From Planctomycetaceae bacterium (GTDB lineage: Bacteria > Planctomycetota > Planctomycetia > Pirellulales > Pirellulaceae), in the NCBI GenBank assembly GCA_005773145.1, contig SXHS01000353.1, positions 1 to 16,918 of the forward strand: DNA of 16,918 nt. Direction: 5' to 3'. Positions 1-6,708 of the stretch are shown here, in pieces. The translations under genes and the position numbers were made by a program. The notes under the pieces were generated by a model. The model made no database searches and was not told the origin of the DNA. It was given only the letters and a program-made list of their open reading frames with translations. Position 1 is the stretch's first letter. Each line of letters opens with the position of its first letter.

Positions 1-72
1 AAGACGAATCGCCTGGCCGGTCCAGCAGAGCCCGATGGCCCATTGAGCCCAAGCGCCGACAAAGTCGGCTGA
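1..72 (+). CDS. Possible C-terminal tail of an upstream gene (partial)
   Basis: The first frame is open from base 1 to a TGA at 70-72, giving 23 residues ending in ADKVG. The stop lies three bases before the mch start, which is the spacing expected of a preceding gene in the same operon. The fragment is too short to recognise, rich in proline and glycine, and has no motif. Frame 3 is also open across this stretch and runs into mch, so the choice of frame is uncertain. It could equally be intergenic sequence. Confidence 0.25.
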   Translation, partial: KTNRLAGPAEPDGPLSPSADKVG

Positions 73-75
73 ATA

Positions 76-1059
76 ATGATGATCACCACGTCGGGACCTT
101 CTGCATCTTCGATATCGCTCAATCACCGTGCGCGTGAGCGCTGTGAGTCGTTGATTTCACGAGCGGCCGAATTGCGGATGGAAGTGACCGAGACATCCGG
201 CGGGACACGATGCCTCGACATGGGGATTTCAGCCGCCGGTGGCCTCGAGGCGGGCCGACTCCTGGCCGAGGTCTGCCTAGCGGGCTTGGCGCAGGTTGAG
301 ATTGTTCCAGGAGACGACCAGCTCTGGCCAGGGCCGGCGATTATCGTGCGCACCGACCACCCGGTCGCGGCCTGCATGGCATCCCAATATGCCGGCTGGC
401 GCATCACCGACGAGAACTTTTTCGCCATGGGATCGGGGCCGATGCGTGCGGCAGCGGGGCGAGAGTCTCTGTTTGATGACATCGGATATCGCGAGAACCC
501 CGACGTCGCGGTCGGCGTGTTGGAGGCCGGGTCCTTGCCCCCCGCCAGCGTTTGTCAACAGATCGCAGACGCCTGCCGTGTGCCGATCGACGCACTGACG
601 TTGCTCGTGGCTCGCACCGCCAGTCAGGCCGGTGGCGTTCAAGTGGTCGCCCGATCCGTGGAGACCGCGTTGCACAAGCTGCATGAGTTGCATTTTGATT
701 TGAGGCAAGTGATCAGCGGATTCGGAGTTGCTCCCCTACCCCCCGTAGCCCGCGACGATCTCACGGCTCTGGGACGCACCAACGATGCCGTGTTATATGG
801 GGCAACCGTCAACCTGTGGGTTCGCTCTGAGGACGCGCGGCTGGAGGACCTCATCAACCGCATTCCCAGTTGTGCATCCAATGACTTCGGTGCCCCCTTT
901 GGTGAACTATTCGCACGCTGCGGTCGAGATTTTTATCGCATGGATCCGCATCTGTTCAGCCCCGCGCGCGTGGTCCTGCATAATTTGCAGTCGGGACATA
1001 CTTTCGCAGCAGGTCAGCCCTGTCCCGACGTCATTCGCCAATCGTTCGGTGGCCTATGA
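76..1059 (+). CDS. mch: Methenyltetrahydromethanopterin cyclohydrolase
   Basis: Mch (EC 3.5.4.27) reversibly hydrolyses methenyl-H4MPT to formyl-H4MPT in the cytoplasm. This is a step of the H4MPT-linked formaldehyde/one-carbon pathway found in methylotrophs and many planctomycetes. The 327-residue length is normal. Family blocks are clear: SLNHRARE near the N-terminus, RTDHP followed by ACMASQYAGW around residues 93-107, FAMGSGP at 116-122, VETALHKLHEL near 200, GRTNDAVLYGA at 233-243, and the C-terminal DFYRMDPHLFSPA. Two adjacent ATGs (76 and 79) could start it, and no clear Shine-Dalgarno sequence is seen. Its last bases overlap the next gene as ATGA, implying translational coupling. The fold and family are certain. 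The physiological role (formaldehyde detoxification or oxidation) is inferred from other bacteria. Confidence 0.95.
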   Translation: MMITTSGPSASSISLNHRARERCESLISRAAELRMEVTETSGGTRCLDMGISAAGGLEAGRLLAEVCLAGLAQVEIVPGDDQLWPGPAIIVRTDHPVAACMASQYAGWRITDENFFAMGSGPMRAAAGRESLFDDIGYRENPDVAVGVLEAGSLPPASVCQQIADACRVPIDALTLLVARTASQAGGVQVVARSVETALHKLHELHFDLRQVISGFGVAPLPPVARDDLTALGRTNDAVLYGATVNLWVRSEDARLEDLINRIPSCASNDFGAPFGELFARCGRDFYRMDPHLFSPARVVLHNLQSGHTFAAGQPCPDVIRQSFGGL

Positions 1060-1994
1060 AGTTGGCGATCCTGGGCGCCCCGGACAGTTGGTACGTTCAC
1101 GATTTGGCGCGTGCCGGCAACAGCGCGCAACAGGTCGTGGTCGTACCGTTTAGTCGGCTATCGGCATCGGTAGAGTCCACTGGCATCCGCGTCGCATCAC
1201 GCGATGTCGTATTAAACGACATGGACGCCGTGTTGGTGCGTACCATGCCCGCCGGGTCGCTCGAGCAGGTGGTCTTTCGCATGGATGCGCTGGGCGCATT
1301 GGTCGATGCCGGGGTAGCTGTGGTCAACCCACCGCGGGCGATCGAAGTGGCTGTGGACAAATATCTCACGTCGTGTCGTTTGCAAAAGGCTGGCATCCGC
1401 ACGCCACGCACGATGCTTTGCCAACATGCGGACGATGCCGTCCAGGCCTTTCAACTGCTGGGGGGCGATGTGGTGCTCAAACCGGTCTTCGGCGGCGAGG
1501 GTAAGGGCATTACCCGCTTGAACGATGAAGGAACGGCACGACGCGTCTTCCAGTTGCTGGTCTCGCTGGGAGCAACCCTTTACTTACAACAGTTCATACC
1601 GCACGAGGGATACGATCTACGACTGCTGGTCGTTGGTCAGCACGTATTGGGCATTCGCCGGTCGAATCCCGGTGACTGGCGTACGAACGTCAGCCGCGGC
1701 GCTACCGCCCAGCCGGAGCGAGTCACCGACGACCTGAGACGGTTGGCCTTGCAATGCGCCCAGGTTGTTGGGGCCCCGTTAGCGGGCGTGGACCTGTTGC
1801 CCGGCCGAGACGGTCATCTACACGCCTTAGAAGTCAACGCCGTTCCGGGTTGGCGAGCCCTGTCGCAGTGCTTGAGCGTGGACGTGGCCGCGATGGTATG
1901 GACACTGCTGGAAGATATGGCGGCGGGCCGATTGCTCATACCGGCAGATATTTTGCCCCCCCCTAACCCACGCAGGCACGCGACGCGCCTATGA
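1056..1994 (+). CDS. RimK-type ATP-grasp ligase, candidate H4MPT glutamate ligase
   Basis: This 312-residue protein belongs to the RimK/MptN/CofF branch of the ATP-grasp superfamily, which uses ATP to join an amino acid, usually glutamate, to a carboxylate. Visible motifs are NPPRAIEVAVDKYLTS before the ATP-grasp domain, VVLKP with Lys142, the glycine loop GGEGKGI at about 146-152, QQFIPHEGYDLRLLVVG, RTNVSRGA, and the metal-binding EVNAVPGW with Glu259 and Asn261. It overlaps mch by ATGA at 1056-1059 and oleC by ATGA at 1991-1994. In methanogens the homologue MptN glutamylates H4MPT, so side-chain modification of H4MPT is the most economical role next to mch. That substrate is inferred. Alternatives are glutamylation of a protein or of another cofactor. 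Confidence 0.8.
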   Translation: MKLAILGAPDSWYVHDLARAGNSAQQVVVVPFSRLSASVESTGIRVASRDVVLNDMDAVLVRTMPAGSLEQVVFRMDALGALVDAGVAVVNPPRAIEVAVDKYLTSCRLQKAGIRTPRTMLCQHADDAVQAFQLLGGDVVLKPVFGGEGKGITRLNDEGTARRVFQLLVSLGATLYLQQFIPHEGYDLRLLVVGQHVLGIRRSNPGDWRTNVSRGATAQPERVTDDLRRLALQCAQVVGAPLAGVDLLPGRDGHLHALEVNAVPGWRALSQCLSVDVAAMVWTLLEDMAAGRLLIPADILPPPNPRRHATRL

Positions 1995-3751
1995 TCGATC
2001 CGGCCTTTCCGTTCCAACACCCGGCCCCGTCGCCTGACACCACTCCGCCCTTGAACGTTGCCTGGCGTCTGTCTCAGATGGCGCGGTCCAGACCCGAGCA
2101 ATGGGCCGTAGTTGCCGCCCGGCGCCCAAGCTGGGGTCGCGCAACCTATCGCACCCTCAATTTTCGCGATTTGGATGCGTCCAGCTGCTGCTTGGCGCGC
2201 GGCCTATTGCGTTGGGGTATGCCCCCAGGTGCCCGCCTCGTGCTGATGGTCAAACCCGGTTTGGAGTTTGTCACTTGGACATTCGCCCTGTTCAAAGCCG
2301 GCGCGGTCATCGTCTTGATCGATCCGGGCATGGGGCGTCGACATCTTGTGGCCTGCCTCGAAGCCGCGCAACCACACGGATTCATCACCATTCCCCTGGC
2401 CCAGACCGTACGCTGGCTGTTGGGCAAGCGATTTCCCGAGGCCCGCTGGAACGTGACCGTGGGACACCCTTGGCCCGGATTTGCCGGCATGAGCCAGGAC
2501 CGATTGCGGCTTCAATCCGATCCGCACATCACACTACCGACAACGGCTGCCGATGATCCCGCTGCCATCATTTTTACATCTGGGAGCACGGGGCCACCCA
2601 AGGGAGTCCTGTATCGACACGGTAATTTCGACCGTCAGGTGGACGAGATTCAGTCCCAGTATCGCATTGAGCCCGGCGGCTGCGATCTGTCGTGTTTCCC
2701 ACTATTCGCCTTGTTCAATGCGGCAATGGGGGTGACCACCGTCATCCCTTACATGGACGCGACACGCCCCGCGCGGGTGGATCCTCGCAATATCCTGCGC
2801 GCGGTCGAAGATTGGCAGATCACCCAGGCGTTTGGATCACCAGCCGTCTGGAATGTGGTGGGGCAGTACTGCCAGCAACACCAGCGGCGCATGCCATCTT
2901 TGCAGCGCGTTTTATCCTCGGGTGCACCGGTAGCGCCAATCGTCCTGCGCAACATGGTGGGGGCGATTGCCGAGGGCGGCCAAATGCATACTCCGTACGG
3001 TGCTACCGAAGCCTTACCGGTGGCAACCATCGAAGCCCGCGAGGTCCTGGGGGAAACGGCTGCCAAGTCGGCGACGGGGGCCGGTACCTGCGTGGGGCGG
3101 CGATTTCCAGGAATCGAATGGAAGATCATCCGCGCCCATCGCGGCCCACTCCCCGATCTGGCCAACGTGGAAGAACTCCCTAACGGCCAGATCGGCGAAT
3201 TAATAGTCACCGGACCCGTGGTCACCGATGCGTACGTGACCCGCATCGAGGCCAACTCGCTCGCTAAGATTGCCGACCAGGGGCGGGTATGGCATCGCAT
3301 GGGGGATGTCGGTTATTTGGATGAACACAACCGTTTTTGGTTTTGCGGCCGCATGACCCATTGCGTCCACGCCGCACACGGCACGATGTATCCGATCTGT
3401 TGTGAAGCCATTCTCAATCAACACGCTCGCATTTTTCGCTCCGCGCTGGTGGGCGTCGGTCCGGTGGGATCGCAGGTGCCCGTCATGATCTGCCAAACGT
3501 GGAAACCACAGGCGCCACGTTCGCGGGCCGACCGCCAACAACTATTGGCCGAACTATTCCAGCGTGCCCAGTCCCACTCGCTAACCCGCACCATTGCTGC
3601 GAATCACATTTTTCTACGAACTGAGTTGCCCGTGGATGTCCGGCATAACGCCAAGATTGCCCGCGAAGCATTGGCCCTTTGGGCTGAGGGCCAATTGTCG
3701 CGGCGCATGGGTGGACCTCGCGCCGCGAATGGTCAAAAAAAATGGCCATAG
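1991..3751 (+). CDS. oleC: OleC, beta-lactone synthetase of olefin biosynthesis (AMP-binding family)
   Basis: OleC uses ATP to convert a 2-alkyl-3-hydroxyalkanoic acid to a beta-lactone, which OleB decarboxylates to a long-chain cis-olefin. This 586-residue protein has the acyl-adenylate P-loop TSGSTGPPKG at 196-205, the A5-type motif YGATEALPV from Tyr336, GTCVGRRFPG, a MGDVGYLD segment, and Lys555 in the C-terminal RHNAKIARE, which fits the late catalytic lysine. The pairing of YGATEALPV with GTCVG points to OleC rather than an ordinary acyl-CoA ligase. The start overlaps the upstream ligase by ATGA. Near the 3' end a run of eight A (3735-3742) precedes the TAG stop. The stop is followed by 14 sense codons in the same frame up to the oleD start. 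No oleA or oleB is in the window, so the substrate supply is unknown. Confidence 0.88.
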   Translation: MIDPAFPFQHPAPSPDTTPPLNVAWRLSQMARSRPEQWAVVAARRPSWGRATYRTLNFRDLDASSCCLARGLLRWGMPPGARLVLMVKPGLEFVTWTFALFKAGAVIVLIDPGMGRRHLVACLEAAQPHGFITIPLAQTVRWLLGKRFPEARWNVTVGHPWPGFAGMSQDRLRLQSDPHITLPTTAADDPAAIIFTSGSTGPPKGVLYRHGNFDRQVDEIQSQYRIEPGGCDLSCFPLFALFNAAMGVTTVIPYMDATRPARVDPRNILRAVEDWQITQAFGSPAVWNVVGQYCQQHQRRMPSLQRVLSSGAPVAPIVLRNMVGAIAEGGQMHTPYGATEALPVATIEAREVLGETAAKSATGAGTCVGRRFPGIEWKIIRAHRGPLPDLANVEELPNGQIGELIVTGPVVTDAYVTRIEANSLAKIADQGRVWHRMGDVGYLDEHNRFWFCGRMTHCVHAAHGTMYPICCEAILNQHARIFRSALVGVGPVGSQVPVMICQTWKPQAPRSRADRQQLLAELFQRAQSHSLTRTIAANHIFLRTELPVDVRHNAKIAREALALWAEGQLSRRMGGPRAANGQKKWP

Positions 3752-3782
3752 TCGCAGCGAACGAAAGTCCATCAACAGCGTA

Positions 3783-3786
3783 GGAG
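3783..3786 (+). promoter_or_regulatory. Ribosome binding site of oleD
   Basis: GGAG lies seven bases before the ATG at 3794. It supports that start and separate initiation of oleD rather than readthrough from oleC. Confidence 0.6.
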
Positions 3787-3793
3787 TAGGCGA

Positions 3794-4792
3794 ATGCGTG
3801 CCTTGGTTACCGGAGTCGGAGGCTTCTTAGGGCAGGTGCTGGCACGTCAGCTCCTGGAACGGGGGGACGAGGTGCGCGGCTTCGGCCGCGGCGACTATCC
3901 TCAATTGTCCCGTCTGGGTGTGGAGCTGGTGCGCGGCGACCTGCGTGACCGGGACGCCGTCATGGCCGCCTGCCGAGACAGGAACGTGGTTTATCACGTG
4001 GGAGGTGTGGCCGGCATCTGGGGTTCCTGGGCCCATTTTTATGCCCCCAACGTATTGGGGACGCAGCACGTTGTGGCCGGCTGTCACGCCCATGGGGTTT
4101 CACGTTTGGTTTACACGAGCAGTCCCAGCGTGACATTTGACGGCGTGGATCAGGTAAATGTAGGCCAAGACGCGGGATACGCGCGGCGGTGGTTATGCCA
4201 CTACCCACACAGCAAGGCACTTGCCGAGCAATGGGTATTGGCACACCACGACCCGTCGCGCCTGTTGACCTGCGCCCTGCGGCCTCATTTGATCTGGGGC
4301 CCTGGCGATCAGCACTTGATTCCCCGTTTAATGGATCGGGCGCGTCGCGGGAAGCTTAAGCGGGTGGGCGACGGACGCAATCAGATCGACACGATTTACG
4401 TCGACAATGCAGCATCCGCCCATGTGCTGGCGTGCGATGCCTTGCAACCGGGAGCACGCGTGGGGGGCCGAGCCTACTTTATTTCGCAAGGCGAACCGGT
4501 CAATTGTTGGGAGTGGATCGACCAGCTGCTGGCCCTGGCCGGCCTGCCTCCTGTTCGACGTCATGTCTCAGCCCGAATTGCCTGGTCTGCCGGGACCGTC
4601 CTCGAAGGGATCTACCGGGTGCTGCGACGATCCGGCGAGCCGCCCATGACTCGCTTTCTGGCAGCCCAGTTGTCGACCTCGCACTATTTCGACCTCACAC
4701 CAGCTCGCACGGACTTTGGGTACGAGCCGACGATATCCCTGGCCGAAGGGATGAGGCGACTGGCCAGCGAACGAACCAAGATGGCACCGTGA
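3794..4792 (+). CDS. oleD: OleD, NAD(P)-dependent 2-alkyl-3-oxoalkanoate reductase
   Basis: OleD reduces the beta-keto acid made by OleA to the 2-alkyl-3-hydroxyalkanoate used by OleC. The 332-residue protein is an extended short-chain dehydrogenase of the 3-beta-hydroxysteroid dehydrogenase type. The Rossmann motif TGVGGFLG is at residues 6-13, YTSSPSVTFDG starts at Tyr107 and supplies the catalytic serine region, and the YxxxK pair is Tyr137/Lys141 in YPHSKALAE. The segment HVGGVAGIWGSW matches the OleD-type AG(V/I)WGSW block. It sits 42 bases after oleC in the same reading frame, consistent with the physical OleB-C-D assembly known elsewhere. It ends 272 bases before the next gene. A generic NAD-dependent epimerase is the fallback call, but adjacency to OleC makes OleD much more likely. 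Confidence 0.87.
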   Translation: MRALVTGVGGFLGQVLARQLLERGDEVRGFGRGDYPQLSRLGVELVRGDLRDRDAVMAACRDRNVVYHVGGVAGIWGSWAHFYAPNVLGTQHVVAGCHAHGVSRLVYTSSPSVTFDGVDQVNVGQDAGYARRWLCHYPHSKALAEQWVLAHHDPSRLLTCALRPHLIWGPGDQHLIPRLMDRARRGKLKRVGDGRNQIDTIYVDNAASAHVLACDALQPGARVGGRAYFISQGEPVNCWEWIDQLLALAGLPPVRRHVSARIAWSAGTVLEGIYRVLRRSGEPPMTRFLAAQLSTSHYFDLTPARTDFGYEPTISLAEGMRRLASERTKMAP

Positions 4793-5021
4793 AATCGCCC
4801 CGGCCTAGTGGGGAAATTGCCCGTATGGCGGGGCTTCCGCTGGTCGCCCTGTGGCGTTGGTAGGGCCAGCGGCGATTCGGGCCCGAAGTGGCACGCCGTG
4901 GTAGTGATTCGGCACGGCCCGCTTGTCAGCGAAGCGAGAACAGGATAGCTTGGACGTGGTAGTGGAGGGTGGCGGAGGCTGCTGGACACCCGGGATACGG
5001 GGAGTCTGGATTGCGCCCAGG

Positions 5022-5053
5022 TTCAATCGCTGCAGTGTGTTCCATCGCTGCAG
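5022..5053 (+). repeat. Pair of 14-base direct repeats upstream of the ketosynthase gene
   Basis: TTCAATCGCTGCAG (5022-5035) is repeated as TTCCATCGCTGCAG (5040-5053), with one mismatch and an 18-base period. The second copy abuts the ribosome binding site of the ketosynthase gene. It could be an operator for a dimeric regulator or a chance duplication. No clear -35/-10 pair was found in the 272-base gap 4793-5064. Confidence 0.5.
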
Positions 5054-5059
5054 AAGGAG
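5054..5059 (+). promoter_or_regulatory. Ribosome binding site fixing the ketosynthase start
   Basis: AAGGAG lies five bases before the ATG at 5065. This strong site selects that ATG over the in-frame upstream start at 4969, whose extra 32 residues look like untranslated leader. Confidence 0.75.
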
Positions 5060-5064
5060 TCTTG

Positions 5065-6324
5065 ATGATTGCGCCAGGTTTGGCTCACTTGCGTCCAGAC
5101 ACCGAGCGAATTGTTTTGACGGGGGTCGGTTTGACCGCACCCAATGGCAATACGCTCGACGAGTTTCGCGCGCATTTGTTGGCGGGCAAGAGTGGCGTGC
5201 AGCCCTATGAGATTCGCTACTTTGGTAAGACACTTGCCGGGGTATGCCAATTCGACGCCCTGCGGTACCAAACTCGCAAAGACGTTCGGCGGGGGACGCG
5301 GGCCGGATCGATCGGCGTTTATGTGGCCCAAGAGGCTATTCGGCATGCCGGTTTGGATTGGGAGAATATCGATCGGTCTCGCATCGGCGTCTATGTCGGT
5401 GTAACCGAGCACGGCAACGTGGAGACTGAAAACGAGGTTTTTCAGCTGCGCGGTTACGATTATGACACGTCGTTTTGGTCGCATCATCACAATCCGCGCA
5501 CCGTCGCCAACAATCCGGCCGGTGAGATCGCGCTGAATTTAGGCATTACGGGTCCGCATTATACGATAGGCGCTGCCTGCGCGGCGGGGAACGCTGGGAT
5601 CATCCAAGGGGCTCAGATGCTGCGACTGGGCGACTGCGATGTCGCGCTTGCCGGCGGGGTCTCCGAGAGTATCCACACCTTTGGGATATTTGCCAGTTTC
5701 AAGAGCCAAGGCGCCTTGGCCGAGCATGAGGATCCGACTCGGGCCTCACGCCCCTTCGATACACGCCGCAACGGAATTGTCGTGGCCGAGGGTGGCTGCC
5801 TGTATGTCATGGAGCGTCTGTCGGACGCCAAGGCCCGCGGCGCCGAAATCTTGGGTGAATTGGCCGGATACGCCATCAACACGGACGCCACCGACTTTGT
5901 CCTGCCCAACCCGGATCGGCAGGCCGAATGCGTGGAATTGGCCCTGCGACGCGCAGGCCTGCATGCCGACCAGATTGGGGTCGTGAGCACCCACGCCACC
6001 GGCACGACGACTGGCGATATTCAGGAATGTGATGCCCTGCGGCGGGTTTTTTCCGGAGCCCCTCGGATTGCCATGAACAATACCAAAAGTCTTATCGGTC
6101 ATGCGATGGGTGCTGCCGGGGCCCTGGAATTGGCTGGTAATCTGGGATCTTTTCAGGATGGCGTTGCACATGCGACCATCAATGTGGAAGAATTGGACCC
6201 TGAGTGTGAGTTGCCCGGGTTGGTCTTGAACGAGCCCCGTGAAGTGGGCCCCGTTCAATACATCCTGAATAATTCGTTCGGCATGTTGGGAATCAATTCG
6301 GTAGTGATCATTGGGCGTGTCTAA
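5065..6324 (+). CDS. FabF-like beta-ketoacyl-ACP synthase, divergent
   Basis: This 419-residue ketosynthase condenses an acyl primer with malonyl-ACP. The Cys-His-His triad and the lysine are all present: Cys172 in GAACAAG, His310 in STHATGTTTGD, and Lys341 and His346 in NTKSLIGHAMGAAGA. It should therefore be an active elongating enzyme, not a chain-length factor. The C-terminal loop is unusual. FabF enzymes normally read SFGFGGTN; here residues 404-411 read SFGMLGIN, so the gating phenylalanine (E. coli FabF Phe400) is replaced by Met407 and a glycine by Leu408. An ACP, a CrtI-like oxidase and a FabZ-like dehydratase follow, indicating a dedicated acyl-chain pathway rather than housekeeping fatty-acid synthesis. 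The start rests on the ribosome binding site at 5054-5059. The chain it makes is not predictable from sequence. Confidence 0.92.
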   Translation: MIAPGLAHLRPDTERIVLTGVGLTAPNGNTLDEFRAHLLAGKSGVQPYEIRYFGKTLAGVCQFDALRYQTRKDVRRGTRAGSIGVYVAQEAIRHAGLDWENIDRSRIGVYVGVTEHGNVETENEVFQLRGYDYDTSFWSHHHNPRTVANNPAGEIALNLGITGPHYTIGAACAAGNAGIIQGAQMLRLGDCDVALAGGVSESIHTFGIFASFKSQGALAEHEDPTRASRPFDTRRNGIVVAEGGCLYVMERLSDAKARGAEILGELAGYAINTDATDFVLPNPDRQAECVELALRRAGLHADQIGVVSTHATGTTTGDIQECDALRRVFSGAPRIAMNNTKSLIGHAMGAAGALELAGNLGSFQDGVAHATINVEELDPECELPGLVLNEPREVGPVQYILNNSFGMLGINSVVIIGRV

Positions 6325-6414
6325 CTCATGGGATCCGCCGCCGGACGAATGCGGGCAACTTGAAAAACAAACGGACTTTTTGAGGAATCCATCGAGAAGG
6401 GGAGATCTGGGGGT

Positions 6415-6681
6415 ATGACACCTGCTGATATTCGAGAAGTCGTGTTGGAAATTCTGGCAGACATTGCTCCCGATGAAGACTTGGGAGATCTCCAGGACGC
6501 GTCGCCGTTCCGCGAACAGTTGGAAATGGACAGCATGGACTTTCTGGACATCGTGATGGAGTTGCGCAAACGCTATCGGGTACAGATCCCCGAAGAGGAT
6601 TACCCCCAATTGGTGAGCATGGAAAGCACCGTTCGCTATTTGGAGCCGCGGCTGCGCGAGGTTGAGCGAGTCCCCTCCTAG
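6415..6681 (+). CDS. Acyl carrier protein, pathway-dedicated
   Basis: This 88-residue acidic protein has the acyl carrier signature MDSMDFLD, with Ser40 as the phosphopantetheine attachment site (normally DSLD/DSMD). The spacing of helices on either side fits the family. It carries acyl intermediates between the ketosynthase encoded upstream, the oxidoreductase encoded downstream and the dehydratase. A purine-rich AAGGGGAG at 6397-6404 is the likely ribosome binding site, ten bases from the ATG. It is separated from the ketosynthase gene by 90 bases and from the oxidoreductase gene by 27. The usual core-pathway neighbours fabD and fabG are absent, so this is probably an additional, specialised carrier and not the main AcpP. 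Confidence 0.9.
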   Translation: MTPADIREVVLEILADIAPDEDLGDLQDASPFREQLEMDSMDFLDIVMELRKRYRVQIPEEDYPQLVSMESTVRYLEPRLREVERVPS

Positions 6682-6683
6682 CC

Positions 6684-6701
6684 GTGCCCCAGGCACCGGT
6701 G
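6684..6701 (+). other. Short hairpin and palindrome between ACP and oxidoreductase genes
   Basis: GTGCC (6684-6688) pairs with GGCAC (6692-6696) across a three-base loop, and the last three bases of that stem are shared with the palindrome CACCGGTG (6694-6701). There is no T-tract, so it is not a standard terminator. It could protect the ACP end of a shared transcript and let ACP be made in excess. This role is inference from position only. Confidence 0.35.
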
Positions 6702-6708
6702 TCCACCC

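Noticed and set aside
3594..3830. Frame that would join oleC to oleD by frameshifting at the A8 run
   Set aside because: It enters oleD in the wrong frame and ends at 3830, so it yields no fusion. Both genes are intact without a shift.
4789..4863. 24-codon frame starting with GTG overlapping the oleD stop
   Set aside because: It is very short, has no ribosome binding site and no motif; a chance frame is more likely.
4923..4951. TTGTCA followed by a possible -10 element
   Set aside because: The -35 match is 5 of 6, but the best -10 (TAGCTT) matches only 3 of 6, too weak to call a promoter.
4969..5064. N-terminal extension of the ketosynthase from an upstream in-frame start
   Set aside because: The extra 32 residues have no family similarity, and a strong AAGGAG sits five bases before the ATG at 5065.
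5746..6696. 316-residue open frame on the minus strand
   Set aside because: It lies antisense to the ketosynthase and ACP genes, has no recognisable motif, and is explained by codon bias of the + strand genes.
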